A DNA stretch of 64,000 nt. It comes from an uncultured bacterium (GTDB lineage Bacteria > Bacillota > Clostridia > TANB77 > CAG-508). The first letter of the stretch is position 1, and each line of letters begins with the position of its first letter. Shown one piece after another: positions 1-9,733 of this stretch. The position numbers were made by a program, and so were the translations under genes. Where the stretch lies: the NCBI GenBank assembly GCA_905215935.1, contig CAJMRY010000002.1:186001-250000 (forward strand), given 5' to 3'. The notes beneath the pieces were generated by a model. That model had not been told where the DNA came from and did not search any database. It saw only the letters and a program-made list of their open reading frames with translations.

Positions 1-2
1 AT

Positions 3-992
3 GCTTCGATAATATATAAATCAAGTTTTCCATTATTAATATTAACAATAGCTTTATTATTAATTTTTAAAGAGAAAATAGTTAAATATATATTTATTAT
101 TAAATTTATAGAAAGTATTGCAGAAATGTGTTATTCAGTTCCATATGAATTAATTATAATTGGTTCTAATAATAATAAAACTATGAGCAGTTTTGTTGCA
201 AATGTAAATATACTTTCAGGTATTGCAACTATATTAACACCTATTTTTTCAGGATTTATAATACAAGAATTTTCTTATTATATGTTATTTATTATCTTAA
301 TGATAGAAGCACTAATTATTATAGCAGTATCATTTAAAATAAAAGATTGTACTGTTAGTGATAAAAAACTAGAAATAAAAAAATTCTTTAATATAACAAA
401 AGACAAAAAACATATACAAGATATATATAAATGTATGTTTTATAGAAGAATATCTTCACAAGGTGCTATGGTAGAATTATTGCCAATAATATTGTTTTTA
501 AGACTAGGAACAGAAATGGATTTTGGTACATATAATTCGGTATTTGCAATAATTTCAATATTATCATTACAAGTATTAAAAATAATAAATAATAAAAACA
601 TTAAAAAAGGATTTTATTCATATCTAGCTATTTTAATATTTGTGTCATCTTTGTTTGTTGTATATAATGCAAGCTTTTTAACATTACTAATATATTATAT
701 CTTAATGAATTCTCTCGGAACAATAATAGAGTCAGAATCATGCAGTATAGTTTATGCAGCAATAAAAACAGATAATTTAGTAGACTATAAAAAAGAACAT
801 ATACTTATATATAATATATATATGACAATAGGGCAAATAATTAGTTATAGTTTAGTGTATGTATTATATAATTATTTTTATGATGTAAATATATTATCAA
901 TTTCAGTATCAATATTAATGTTCTTTTTAATAATATCAACAGTATATTTGAAAAGAACACAAAAGTATTTAGAACAACAGATTATGACCTAA
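3..992 (+). CDS. MFS-like membrane transporter, 5' partial
   Basis: The reading frame is open from base 3 to the stop, so the gene starts upstream of the window; the first internal ATG is at 126. About 330 residues remain. They are almost entirely hydrophobic, with roughly eight to nine predicted membrane spans separated by short lysine-rich loops, as expected for the C-terminal part of a 12-span major facilitator permease. A loop with charged residues near residues 105-130 of the visible part could be the central cytoplasmic loop. The substrate cannot be told. It is followed by about 105 non-coding bases before the next gene. Confidence 0.6.
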   Translation, partial: ASIIYKSSFPLLILTIALLLIFKEKIVKYIFIIKFIESIAEMCYSVPYELIIIGSNNNKTMSSFVANVNILSGIATILTPIFSGFIIQEFSYYMLFIILMIEALIIIAVSFKIKDCTVSDKKLEIKKFFNITKDKKHIQDIYKCMFYRRISSQGAMVELLPIILFLRLGTEMDFGTYNSVFAIISILSLQVLKIINNKNIKKGFYSYLAILIFVSSLFVVYNASFLTLLIYYILMNSLGTIIESESCSIVYAAIKTDNLVDYKKEHILIYNIYMTIGQIISYSLVYVLYNYFYDVNILSISVSILMFFLIISTVYLKRTQKYLEQQIMT

Positions 993-1098
993 ATAAAGAG
1001 TATGTAATTTATACTGTAATTGAGTTTTAAATGATTTTTATTTTAGTATATTTGCTAATTATTTATAAAAAATGAAATGTAAAGGAGAAAATTAATAA

Positions 1099-1825
1099 AT
1101 GAGAGTAAATTTTATAGGAACAGGAACAATGGGGTGTACAACGAGATGTAATACAAGCATATTAGTAGATGATATATTATTTGATATTGGTATGGGAACA
1201 GTAAAGCAAATAGAGAGATTAAAAATTTATACAAAATCAATTAATTATTTAATAATATCACATTTTCATGCAGATCATTTTTTAGATATTCCAAATTTAC
1301 TAATTCGGAAGAAAAATAAGAAAAGAAATGGAAAATAAACTTATTATAATTGGCCCCATAGGAATAAGAAAAAAGACAATAGAATTAATGAGTTTTACTC
1401 ACAGTGACGGAAATAAACACAAATATGATAAGATAGAAGAAAAATATAATACCCAGTTTATAGAATTACTAAATGAAGAACAATATAAAACAGAAACATT
1501 TAGAATAACAGCATTATCATTAAAACATGGACAATGTGTACCAATAAATGGATACATACTAGAAAAAGACAATAAAGTATTATCATATGCATGTGATACA
1601 GGTTTTTGTGATAATTATTATAAAATGTGTGGCAAATCAGATTATATGTTTTCTGATGTAACAGGATTAAAAACAACAGATATGCATATGGGATTAGAAA
1701 ACTTTAAAGAACTACACAAAGAATATCCAAATTGTAAATTTTATGCAATACATAGAGCAGATTATAATGTTGAAGGAATTAATAGCGTGAATTTTCCAAA
1801 TGATGGAGATATATTAGAAATATAG
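1099..1825 (+). CDS. Metallo-beta-lactamase-fold hydrolase (RNase Z-like), with a CGG shift
   Basis: Joined product is about 241 aa. The first part (79 codons in frame) carries the start of the MBL fold and the zinc motif HFHADH near residue 56. The second part carries the later motifs (ACDTGF and the His in YAIHRAD). The two parts lie in different frames. At 1306 the in-frame codon CGG follows ATT; skipping the C at 1306 gives Ile-Gly-Arg and runs straight into the second part. Without the shift translation stops nine codons later. The family includes tRNA 3' processing nucleases and other phosphodiesterases; this divergent member is probably not the housekeeping RNase Z. RBS aaaggag precedes the ATG. 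Confidence 0.7.
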
Positions 1826-1831
1826 AATGAA

Positions 1832-1969
1832 ATGAACTTATCTATTTCAGATGGTAAGGAATATGTAAGAAAAAAATTAGAAAGAGATTATAATAAATTA
1901 AGCCAAAAAACTAGAGAAATATTAAAAGACAGATATGAAAATATAATTAATGTACTTTTTGTTAAATAA
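1832..1969 (+). CDS. Small ORF, 45 aa, possible former C-terminal tail of the upstream gene
   Basis: A short ORF begins 7 bases after the stop of the metallo-hydrolase, in the same frame. It encodes a charged, helical-looking peptide (many Lys, Arg, Glu). There is no clear RBS. Because it continues the same frame beyond a TAG stop, it may be the remains of a longer C-terminus rather than a separate gene. No family recognised. Confidence 0.25.
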   Translation: MNLSISDGKEYVRKKLERDYNKLSQKTREILKDRYENIINVLFVK

Positions 1970-1999
1970 TAATAAATTATATGAGAGGATATAAAAAAT

Positions 2000-2350
2000 A
2001 TGAAAATAGTAAAAAGTAATAATGCTAAGATAATAAAAAACAGTAATACAAGTCAACTATTAGAATATTCTATTGAATTAAATGATAAGGATATTGATTT
2101 TTGTATAAATACTATTAATGGAAGATATCCAGAAAGTGGATATTGTACTAATGAAAAATGTAAAGAGATTTGTTATATATTAGAAGGAAGCGGGGCAATT
2201 TGTAAGAAAGAAGAAACAGTATCTTTTAAGCAAGGAGATGTTATTTTAATAGACAAAGAAGAGATTTATTATTGGAACGGGAATTGTAAAATAATTATGA
2301 TATGTACACCAGCATGGTATAAAGATCAATGTAAATTATTAAATATATAG
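2000..2350 (+). CDS. Small cupin-domain protein
   Basis: 116 aa. The centre matches a single cupin beta-barrel: a glycine-rich turn (LEGSGAIC), then FKQGDVILIDKEE and a final aromatic-rich strand. Typical cupin metal ligands (HxH and a late His) are not obvious, so a metal-dependent enzyme role is doubtful; a sugar- or small-ligand-binding role is possible. It has its own RBS (gaggat) and lies 18 bases upstream of the ROK kinase gene, so the two may be co-transcribed up to the terminator at 3267. Confidence 0.55.
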   Translation: MKIVKSNNAKIIKNSNTSQLLEYSIELNDKDIDFCINTINGRYPESGYCTNEKCKEICYILEGSGAICKKEETVSFKQGDVILIDKEEIYYWNGNCKIIMICTPAWYKDQCKLLNI

Positions 2351-2368
2351 ATAATTGGAGGAGAATAT

Positions 2369-3244
2369 ATGGCTGAATATATTGGAATAGACATTGGAGG
2401 TACTAATATTAGAATTGGTGCTATTAATAAGGATGAAGAAGTTATATATGAATATAAAGAACCTACTTTTAAAGATGTTAGTACAGGGGAAGACTTTTAT
2501 AAAAAGATAAAAAATTTTATAAAAAAAGTTCCTAATTATGAAAATGTTAAAGCAATAGGAATTGGCATTCCAGGTTCAGTTGATAAAAAATTAGGACAAA
2601 TAATAACATCAGGAAATGTAAGTATTTTAAAAAATTTTCCATTAGTAGAAAACTTAAATAAAGATTTCAATAAGCCTGTATATATAGAAAATGATGCAAG
2701 AGTTGCAACTTTTGCAGAAGCGATAAAGGGAAAAGGAAAAGAAAAAGACATAGTTTGTTATATAACAATAAGTACAGGATTAGGTGGAGGAGTAGTAATT
2801 GACAAAAAAATATATAGTGGAAGTAATGATTTAGGTGCATATTTTGGAAGAATGATATTAGATGGAAGAAATATTAGTGATTCTTTAATAAGTGGTAAAG
2901 CTTTGCTTAAGCAAGCTAGAGAAAGAATTGATAAAGATATAAAAAATACTTTTGAGTTATTTGAATTAGAAAAGAATAATAATTTAATTGCAAAAGACAT
3001 AATTAGAGAATTTAAAAGAAATTTAACAGTATTGTTACTAAATATTTCTTCGATTATTAATCCAGATATTATAATTTTAGGTGGTGGTGTTCTTAAATCT
3101 AAAGATAGATTTTTGCAAGAAGTAATTGATAATTTCAAAATAGAAGCGCATCCGCTTGCAAAAAATACTATAATAGATATGGCTAGTTTTAAAGAACCAG
3201 GAATAATAGGTGCAGCACTACTTGCTAAGAGAAATTTTTCTTAA
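2369..3244 (+). CDS. ROK-family sugar kinase / glucokinase-like protein
   Basis: 291 aa, the normal length for a single-domain ROK kinase. The N-terminus has the phosphate-binding signature YIGIDIGGTNIRIG. A second nucleotide-binding stretch (ISTGLGGGVV) lies near residue 135 and a third (IIILGGGVL) near 230. The ENDAR segment near residue 110 supplies the catalytic Asp expected in ROK enzymes. The usual zinc motif CxCGxxGC is missing; that region reads DLGAYFGRMILDG instead. It presumably phosphorylates glucose or an amino sugar in the cytosol. A good terminator follows directly. RBS ggaggag sits 7 bases before the ATG. Confidence 0.75.
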   Translation: MAEYIGIDIGGTNIRIGAINKDEEVIYEYKEPTFKDVSTGEDFYKKIKNFIKKVPNYENVKAIGIGIPGSVDKKLGQIITSGNVSILKNFPLVENLNKDFNKPVYIENDARVATFAEAIKGKGKEKDIVCYITISTGLGGGVVIDKKIYSGSNDLGAYFGRMILDGRNISDSLISGKALLKQARERIDKDIKNTFELFELEKNNNLIAKDIIREFKRNLTVLLLNISSIINPDIIILGGGVLKSKDRFLQEVIDNFKIEAHPLAKNTIIDMASFKEPGIIGAALLAKRNFS

Positions 3245-3266
3245 TAATAATTTATAGAAATATCTG

Positions 3267-3294
3267 AAACTCCACAAGTACTCTAGTGGAGTTT
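3267..3294 (+). terminator. Convergent terminator between ROK kinase and glycosidase genes
   Basis: Perfect 9-bp stem AAACTCCAC/GTGGAGTTT with a 10-base loop, flanked by A-rich and T-rich sequence on both sides, placed between two converging genes. Confidence 0.75.
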
Positions 3295-3313
3295 TAGAAT
3301 TGTTAAACCATAC

Positions 3314-4508
3314 TTATTCTATAATCCCATAATAATATTTACATGCCAATATTCTTCGAACAGCTATATTTATAACCTCTTCTGATATTATACCATTTTT
3401 AACAGCAGTCAAAACTTCATGCTTCTGCTCTACAAATGATGAAGATATAATAAGATCATTTCCAGCAAGTACTGCTAAAGCAGCAGATTCGCCATTTTCA
3501 ACATATGTTTTAACTGCATCCATAGCCAGATCATCAGTTATTATAAGTCCAGAGAATCCAAAATCTTCTCTTAAAATTTTAAGGACATTTTTAGATAATG
3601 AAGCAGGTTTAGTGGAATCCATACAATTAACTATATTATGACTTACCAAAACTGTTGGAGAGCCGGGCTTCAATTCCACTCTTAAAAGGTAAAAAATCTG
3701 ATGTTTCAAATATCGAATAATCTCTGTTATCTATAGCAATTCCTGTATGTGTGTCTACATTATCTCCATAACCTGGAAAATGTTTTATTGAAGAGATTAT
3801 TTTATCTGAATTCATTGTTTTAATTAATTCAGATGTATATATAGATGTATCTTCAGGACTTTTACCATAAGTTCTATCATATATAAAAGATGAAGAATTT
3901 GTCGCAATATCAACTACAGGTGTTAGATTCATATTTAATCCTAAACTTTTTAATAATGTAGATTTTTCTCTAGAGTCATTTAATATAGCCTGCATGCCAC
4001 CAATATTAAATAAATCTTGTGGAGATTTAAATTTGCTATCTCTAAAATTTAAATAAGAGCTAACTCGTGTTACCAAGCCACCTTCTTCATCAACACCAAA
4101 TATCAAACCTATTTTGCTATGTGATTGATTACTCTCAAGTTCTGCTTTGATATCTTCTTTTGTTTTATTTGCAAAGTCTTTTCCAAACAAAATATAACCA
4201 CCAGGATTCTCTGATTGTATTTCCCTAATTGCTTCGCTACTTCCAGGATATCTAGCAAGAAACATCTGTCCAACCTTTTCCTCTAATGTCATAGATTCTA
4301 GTAGAATTTCTGCTTTATCATAATACATACTAAAAATGTCTTGGTCTTTAGTCTCTTTAGAGACTAAAGATTCCTGCACAAAGCTTGTATCTGATATTTC
4401 TTTAGAATTATTAGATGAAGATTTTTTACTAAATAGTAAGTATCCACTAAACATTGCTATTAATAAAATAAGTAATATTAAAAAAACTCGTTTTTTCTTG
4501 TCTTTCAT
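3314..4508 (-). CDS. Secreted/anchored family 3 glycoside hydrolase (NagZ-like beta-N-acetylhexosaminidase), with a CGG shift
   Basis: Joined product is about 397 aa. Residues 8-25 form a hydrophobic signal or anchor segment after a lysine-rich start, then a Ser-rich linker, then the GH3 barrel. The NagZ-type catalytic loop is visible as KHFPGYGDNVDTH (about residue 240), where the usual form has KHFPGHGD. The late barrel motif LIITDDLAMDAV contains the probable nucleophile Asp. The gene is split: at 3665 (minus strand) an in-frame CGG follows GCC, and skipping the C gives Ala-Gly-Ser-Pro-Thr and rejoins the second half. The enzyme would remove N-acetylglucosamine from peptidoglycan fragments outside the cell. 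It lacks a C-terminal extra domain. Confidence 0.75.
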
Positions 4509-4708
4509 AAGTATTTACTCCGTTCATATTTATGGTAATAATATATAGTATATGCTTAAATTCAAGTAATTAACATCTTGATTACAATTTCTTAGAATTG
4601 ATATTTATATGTTTAATTTTATTTTATAGTATGTTACAATAAGATAAATTTTAGAAAAATAAAAACTAGCAGATTCAATAAAAAATATAAAAGTTAAGGA
4701 GAGATTTT

Positions 4709-5179
4709 ATGTTAGAAAAACTAAAAGGAAAATATGTATTTTTTGATGTAGATGGGACTTTATCAGAATATAGATTTAGAGATATATTATATGGAGGGAG
4801 ATGTTCAGAGCTTGGGTGTCAATCTTTAAATGATTTATTATTTTCAGATTTATTTTACAAAGCAAGACCATTAAAAACAATGCAAGATATTATTAGTAAG
4901 TTAGATTCTGACAAGATATTTGTTTTAGGAACTATTGTAACAAATAATGAAATTAATTGGAAATATAAATGGCTAAAAGAGAATTATCCTAATATAAAGA
5001 GAGAAAATATAATTTTTATTAGTTCTACAATGTTAAAGCCAGATGTAATAATAGAGTATTCTAAAAAAATGAATGTTAGTCTAGAAAACATAGTATTTGT
5101 TGATGATAGACTAGATGTTTTGAGAAAAGCAGAGGACAATGGAATTACAGCATATCACCCTAGCTCGTTTACAGAATAA
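4709..5179 (+). CDS. HAD-superfamily hydrolase
   Basis: 156 aa. HAD motif I is FFDVDGT at residues 11-17, giving the nucleophile Asp and the acid/base Asp. Motif IV is VFVDDRLDV near residue 130, with the paired acidic metal ligands. A Lys before it (MLKPDVI) fits motif III. There is only a small insertion between motifs I and II, so the substrate is probably a small phosphorylated compound; the identity cannot be told. RBS aaggaga. The following nitroreductase begins only 34 bases downstream. Confidence 0.65.
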   Translation: MLEKLKGKYVFFDVDGTLSEYRFRDILYGGRCSELGCQSLNDLLFSDLFYKARPLKTMQDIISKLDSDKIFVLGTIVTNNEINWKYKWLKENYPNIKRENIIFISSTMLKPDVIIEYSKKMNVSLENIVFVDDRLDVLRKAEDNGITAYHPSSFTE

Positions 5180-5213
5180 AATATCATATATGTATATAAT
5201 AATGGGAGGAAAA

Positions 5214-5747
5214 ATGGAGTTAAAAGAAATCATAGAATATAGAAGAAGTATTAGAAAATATAAAGATATGGATGTATCAAATAAGTTAATAGAAGATTTA
5301 GTAGATTGTGCAAGACTAGCACCATCTGCTAAGAATAGACAACCTTGGAAATTTCTTGTAATTAAGAATATAACAAAAAATCAGATTGCTGATATTATGT
5401 TAGAAAGAGAAAAAAGCTTAAAAACAAAAAATAGTGTTAAAGCAACAGCAAAAGTAATCAAAGAAGCTCCGATATTAATTTTGGTATTTAAGAAGTATGA
5501 TGATAATTTTATTATAGGAGACAGTCTTTCAATAGGTGGAGCAATAGAGAATATTTGTTTAAGAGCAACAGATTTAGGCTTAGGTTCACTTTGGATAAGA
5601 GATATTGTTTATACCCAAAAAGAAATAGCTAAATTAGTTGGTTATGAAGATATGGAACTAATTTCGGCAATTTCTATTGGATATCCAGATGAAAATCCAA
5701 AGCAAAGACCTAGAAAAGAATTAAATGAAGTATTAGAATGGTATTAA
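5214..5747 (+). CDS. Nitroreductase-family flavoprotein
   Basis: 177 aa from the ATG at 5214, chosen because a strong RBS (gggagga) sits just upstream; a longer in-frame start at 5139 overlaps the previous gene and has no RBS. The N-terminus has the FMN-binding pattern YRRSIRKY, then ARLAPSAKNRQPW, and the C-terminal part has GDSLSIGGAIEN and LGLGSLWI, all standard for the family. These FMN enzymes use NAD(P)H to reduce nitroaromatics, quinones or flavins. It is a single-domain form without an N-terminal ferredoxin. Confidence 0.8.
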   Translation: MELKEIIEYRRSIRKYKDMDVSNKLIEDLVDCARLAPSAKNRQPWKFLVIKNITKNQIADIMLEREKSLKTKNSVKATAKVIKEAPILILVFKKYDDNFIIGDSLSIGGAIENICLRATDLGLGSLWIRDIVYTQKEIAKLVGYEDMELISAISIGYPDENPKQRPRKELNEVLEWY

Positions 5748-5857
5748 TAAGAAATATGTTTAAAATTTGATTTCAGGCAAATTGATAAAACTTTAAAATG
5801 ATAGTACCAAAATCATGGATTTAAAAACAAAAAGAGAAGGAAAAGAAGGTATAATAT

Positions 5858-6748
5858 ATGAAAAGAGAAATATTAGATTTTTATAAAAAAACAAGTTCAT
5901 ATACAGACTTAGGATATTATAAAGAATTCGCAAAAAGTTTACCAGATGATATTGAAGAATTATGTGTATTACAAAGGATGCAGATAATTCATCCAGTAGT
6001 ATTTAGGGATAAAAATATTAGAAACAATAAAGAATCTTTTTGGGGAGATATGACAAAAATTCCTATTACCAGATTAAGATATGAAGATGACATTTTTCCA
6101 ACAGCACAAAGTGTATTAGCAGAGTTATTAAGAAAAGATGCTAAGTATAATATAGAAAGAAAAGCAGAGGATAAAGTTCATGTTACTTGTAGATGTCAAG
6201 CTATATTATTAGCAAGTATATTGAAAGCTAAAGGAATACCTGCAAGAGCAAGAAGTGGATTTGCAGAATACATACATTATGATGGAATATACTATGATCA
6301 CTGGATTACAGAATATTTTGATGAAAAAGAGGATAAATGGAAATTAGTGGATGCCGATGAACATTGTCCAGACCATAAAATGGGATTTGACTTGAATGAT
6401 ATTCCTTATGATAAATTTCTATTTGGTGCAAATGCTTGGTTGGGAATACGAAGAAAGGAATATAAAGAAAATACGATTTTTTATGCATCAGATCCTGCTA
6501 CTTTGGGACTAAAAGCAGCTATTAGAGGATTATTTTATGACTTTCATTCATTAATGAATAATGAGATTATATTCTTACATATGCCTAAATATATACAAGA
6601 TAAAGACTTTGAATTATCTGAAGAAGAATATAAAGAGTTAGATTGTTTAGCTAAACTAATGTTAAATCCAAATGAAAATTTCGAAAAATTGCAAGATATT
6701 TGGGAAAATAATTCTAAATTTAGAATTATATCAGGAGCTTTAAATTAA
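5858..6748 (+). CDS. Transglutaminase-like domain protein
   Basis: 296 aa. The central part contains a transglutaminase/protease-like catalytic core: Cys in VTCRCQAILLASIL (about residue 110), the GIPARARSGF turn, His in YYDHWITEYF and Asp in WKLVDADEHC. The order Cys-His-Asp matches the family. No signal peptide is present, so it acts in the cytosol. Members range from cysteine proteases to amidases; the substrate is unknown. It stands about 110 bases after the nitroreductase gene, with no terminator seen between. Confidence 0.65.
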   Translation: MKREILDFYKKTSSYTDLGYYKEFAKSLPDDIEELCVLQRMQIIHPVVFRDKNIRNNKESFWGDMTKIPITRLRYEDDIFPTAQSVLAELLRKDAKYNIERKAEDKVHVTCRCQAILLASILKAKGIPARARSGFAEYIHYDGIYYDHWITEYFDEKEDKWKLVDADEHCPDHKMGFDLNDIPYDKFLFGANAWLGIRRKEYKENTIFYASDPATLGLKAAIRGLFYDFHSLMNNEIIFLHMPKYIQDKDFELSEEEYKELDCLAKLMLNPNENFEKLQDIWENNSKFRIISGALN

Positions 6749-6792
6749 AATATATTAATATCTTAGAAAAAATACTGAAATGGAGTGTTAAT

Positions 6793-7614
6793 ATGGATTA
6801 TTGTTTTATATGTGAAGAATTTTTAAAAGAATATAAAGAAACAAAAGATATAGAAAAATCAATAAATAATTATTTTAATAATAATTACAGTCTTTTAGAG
6901 AAAATATATTTTTTACCTAAAAAAGTACAAACTAGTAAAATACTAAGTATAGTAAAAAATGAAGAATATAAAAATATTTTATTAGAAATGATTTCAAATT
7001 TAAAAGATATCAATTTAAACACACTTTTTATTGATATAGTACATGAATTAGAAAATAAATTAGATTATAAAAATATTAACAAAAAGGTGTATGTAATTTT
7101 AGGATTTAATGATACTACTATATATTCTACAAAATATCAAAATGAAGATGTAACTGTTATACTACTAGAATCAACATTAGGAATGATAGATAATATAAAG
7201 ATGTTACTTGCTCATGAATATACACATTGGATTAGAGAAAAAGAAATTAAACATGATATATTTGAAAAGTGCATTGGAGAAAGATTTATTACTGAGGGAA
7301 TAGCATGTAATTTTTCAGAACAAATAGTTCCAAGTAGAGAAGAGAGTTATTATACAATAGTTCCTAATACTACTGTTCAATGGGTTAAAAACAATATACA
7401 AGATATAGATAAGATTGTTAAAACAGAATTAGATAAAAATGATATGATGTATGACTTTTTCTATATGTTTGCAATAACTAAAAATAAAATGCCAGTAAGA
7501 ACAGGCTATGTTTATGGATATTTAAAAGTAAAAGAATACATGGAACATAATAATGTAAAAATAAAAGATGTTGTAAAAATGGATTGGAAGGATATATTTA
7601 AAAGACTTATATAA
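6793..7614 (+). CDS. Putative zinc metalloprotease (HExxH)
   Basis: 273 aa. The catalytic motif HEYTH follows a short hydrophobic stretch (MLLAHEYTHWIRE, about residue 140), and a glutamate 26 residues later (ERFITEGIACNF) fits a third zinc ligand of the gluzincin type. The N-terminal 100 residues are helical and charged. No signal peptide or membrane span is seen, so an intracellular location is likely. It resembles the DUF2268-type predicted Zn-dependent proteases. The RBS (ggagtg) lies 6 bases before ATG; a weak operon link to the transglutaminase gene is possible. Confidence 0.6.
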   Translation: MDYCFICEEFLKEYKETKDIEKSINNYFNNNYSLLEKIYFLPKKVQTSKILSIVKNEEYKNILLEMISNLKDINLNTLFIDIVHELENKLDYKNINKKVYVILGFNDTTIYSTKYQNEDVTVILLESTLGMIDNIKMLLAHEYTHWIREKEIKHDIFEKCIGERFITEGIACNFSEQIVPSREESYYTIVPNTTVQWVKNNIQDIDKIVKTELDKNDMMYDFFYMFAITKNKMPVRTGYVYGYLKVKEYMEHNNVKIKDVVKMDWKDIFKRLI

Positions 7615-7695
7615 AAGATATAATATTTATGCCTTGGTGGATTAGACTACTTGCATTGAATGAATTGAGCTATATGAATGAAAGGAGTATTACAT

Positions 7696-8133
7696 ATGAA
7701 CAAAAAAACAATATTTGTATTTAAGGGGATTTTATTTAATAACGAAAATAAGGTTTTAATAGATAATAGAAAAGAAGAAGGTTTAGAAGGTGCAAATGGA
7801 AAATGGGAAGTACCTGGAGGAAAAATAGAGTTTGGAGAGAGTCCAGAAGATGCAGTAAAAAGAGAATTATTAGAAGAAACTGGTTACAATGTTAAAGTAA
7901 AAAGCATAATTCCATATTCAAATGTAAGTTTATGGGAATATCCAGATTATATGCAACATACTGTAATATTTTTCTATATTTGTGAACTGATCGATAACAA
8001 TCATATAGATATTCAAGATAAAAGAATTAATACATATAAATGGGTAAGTAGTAATGAATTAGAAAAATATGATTTTTTACCAGGAAATAAAGAGGCAATA
8101 GAAGTAGCAATAAAAACAAAATTAGGAGGATAA
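7696..8133 (+). CDS. NUDIX hydrolase
   Basis: 145 aa from the ATG at 7696, chosen because the RBS (aaaggag) lies inside the longer in-frame ORF from 7678. The NUDIX box is complete (GGKIEFGESPEDA then RELLEETG, residues 40-62). The box binds magnesium and cleaves nucleoside diphosphates linked to other groups; the protein may sanitise oxidised nucleotides. The stop codon is followed one base later by the ATG of the nucleotidase, so translation is coupled. This is one of five NUDIX proteins in the window. Confidence 0.8.
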   Translation: MNKKTIFVFKGILFNNENKVLIDNRKEEGLEGANGKWEVPGGKIEFGESPEDAVKRELLEETGYNVKVKSIIPYSNVSLWEYPDYMQHTVIFFYICELIDNNHIDIQDKRINTYKWVSSNELEKYDFLPGNKEAIEVAIKTKLGG

Positions 8134-8134
8134 A

Positions 8135-8716
8135 ATGAAAATAGGAATAGACATAGATGGAGTTTTAATAGATTTTGAAGAAAGATTTAGATGTAAAGCA
8201 GAATTATTTCATTACATAGAAAGAAAAAATCCTAAACCAAAAGATAATGATTTTTATTGGGTTCAAGATAATTATGAGTGGAGCAAAGAAGACTGGAATA
8301 TATTTCAGGAAAAGTATTTACTTAGGTTAACAGAAGAATCAAATATTTTGCCAGGAGTTAAAGAAGTATTAGAGTTATTAAAACAAGAAAATAATGAACT
8401 TATTATTATTTCAGCAAGAGGAACAGAGTTCGATGAAATGATAACTTTAGTAGAAAAGAAAATTAAAGATAACAATTTGAAATTTGATAAGTATTATTGG
8501 AAAACACAAGATAAATTAAAAATATGTAAAGATGAGCAAATTGATATTATGATTGATGATAATCCAAATACTTGCCAAAAATTATCGCAAAATAATATAA
8601 AAACATTGTATTTTAGAAGTATATATGGCAAAAAAATACAAGAAAATGAGAATCTAAAAGAAGTCCATAATTGGGGACAAGTTTATACAGCTATAAAAAA
8701 TGGACTTGATTTTTAA
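8135..8716 (+). CDS. HAD-type 5'(3')-nucleotidase-like phosphatase
   Basis: 193 aa. Motif I is IGIDIDGVLIDF at the N-terminus, motif II is IISARGTE (about residue 92), and motif IV is IMIDDNPNT (about residue 145). This layout matches the NT5C-like nucleotidase branch of the HAD superfamily, which removes phosphate from pyrimidine (deoxy)nucleotides. The gene is coupled to the preceding NUDIX gene, so both may act on nucleotide pools. It ends exactly where a REP-like element begins. Confidence 0.7.
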   Translation: MKIGIDIDGVLIDFEERFRCKAELFHYIERKNPKPKDNDFYWVQDNYEWSKEDWNIFQEKYLLRLTEESNILPGVKEVLELLKQENNELIIISARGTEFDEMITLVEKKIKDNNLKFDKYYWKTQDKLKICKDEQIDIMIDDNPNTCQKLSQNNIKTLYFRSIYGKKIQENENLKEVHNWGQVYTAIKNGLDF

Positions 8717-8815
8717 TGGACAAAAGTGGACAAAGGGACGGTTCTCTTGTCCAGTTTTGTCACGTAACTAAAATTAAACATATTTTTATATCAAAAGAAC
8801 CGTCCCTTTGTCCAT
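8717..8815. repeat. REP-like palindromic element, copy 1 (long form)
   Basis: A 19-bp inverted pair (8727-8745 and 8796-8814) built on the core GGGACGGTTCT. The left arm also folds locally into a smaller hairpin with TTGTCC. The space between the arms is AT-rich. The same core occurs at 16728, 43856 and 56591. Such palindromes are typical of REP elements moved by Y1-type (RAYT) transposases; none is present in the window. Confidence 0.75.
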
Positions 8816-8854
8816 TAATGAAAAGCCTTAAAAGTAGATGGAGGAATGTAACAG

Positions 8855-9718
8855 ATGGGAAAAATATTAATAAAATCTAATATAGAAGAACCAAAAATTA
8901 TAGAAAAAGAAATACATGTTAACGATTATTTAACAAAATCTAATTTACCAGCTAGTGATTATGTAATAAATCCATATGTTGGGTGTCCACATGGCTGTAA
9001 ATACTGTTATGCTAGTTTTATGAAAAGATTTACAGGGCATAAAGAAGATTGGGGAACATTTATCGATATTAAGAAATGTGATAAGGAAATAAATATAAAA
9101 AAATTAGAAAACAAAAATGTTTTTTTATCATCTGTAACTGATTGTTATAATAAATTTGAAGAAAAATATGAATTAACTAGAAAAATCTTAAAACAATTAG
9201 TAAATGCTAACTGTTATCTTAGTATATCAACAAAATCTAAATTAATTTTAAGAGATTTAGACTTGTTAAAACAAATGAAAAATATAACAGTATCAATGTC
9301 TATTAATACTTTAGACGAAGATTTTAGAAAAGATATGGATAATGCAAGCTCTATACAAGAAAGATTAAACACATTAAAAGAACTTCATAAAAATGGAATA
9401 CATACAGTATTATTCATGTCTCCTATATTTCCATATATTACAAACTTTAAAGAAATTATAGAAGTAAGCAAGGAATATATTGATGAGTATTGGTTTGAAA
9501 ATCTAAATTTAAGAGGAGATTATAAAACTAGAATATTATTTTATATTCAAGATAAGTATCCTGAATTTATAAATGAATATAATAATATTTATATTAAAGG
9601 AAACAAACAATATTGGAAAGATTTATCAAAGCAAATAAAAGAGTATTGTGAAGATAATAAAGTGAAATATATTAATTATTTTTATCATGAAGAATTGGTA
9701 AAGAATAAAAATAAATAA
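8855..9718 (+). CDS. Radical SAM protein, SPL-like family
   Basis: 287 aa. The cluster-binding motif is CPHGCKYC (residues 44-51, CxxxCxxC), inside NPYVGCPHGCKYCYA, which is characteristic of radical SAM proteins related to spore photoproduct lyase (the Rv2578c-like group). The rest of the barrel is visible (LSSVTDCYNKFE, SISTKSKLILRDLDLL). The exact reaction is not known for this group. A second, shorter relative is found at 23723. It is followed 15 bases later by a GNAT gene. RBS ggaggaa. Confidence 0.75.
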   Translation: MGKILIKSNIEEPKIIEKEIHVNDYLTKSNLPASDYVINPYVGCPHGCKYCYASFMKRFTGHKEDWGTFIDIKKCDKEINIKKLENKNVFLSSVTDCYNKFEEKYELTRKILKQLVNANCYLSISTKSKLILRDLDLLKQMKNITVSMSINTLDEDFRKDMDNASSIQERLNTLKELHKNGIHTVLFMSPIFPYITNFKEIIEVSKEYIDEYWFENLNLRGDYKTRILFYIQDKYPEFINEYNNIYIKGNKQYWKDLSKQIKEYCEDNKVKYINYFYHEELVKNKNK

Positions 9719-9733
9719 GAGTGTGATGTGATA

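Noticed and set aside
715..719. TCGGA in the first transporter gene as another shift site
   Set aside because: The frame reads CTC GGA, so CGG is out of frame and the protein is continuous.
1407..1412. GACGGA and similar AGCGGA/AACGGA strings inside many genes
   Set aside because: In each case checked the C is the third base of a normal codon, followed by an in-frame GGA; no shift is needed.
2536..3138. Long antisense ORFs over the ROK kinase gene and many other genes
   Set aside because: They are shadows of AT-rich coding sequence, with no RBS and no recognisable domains.
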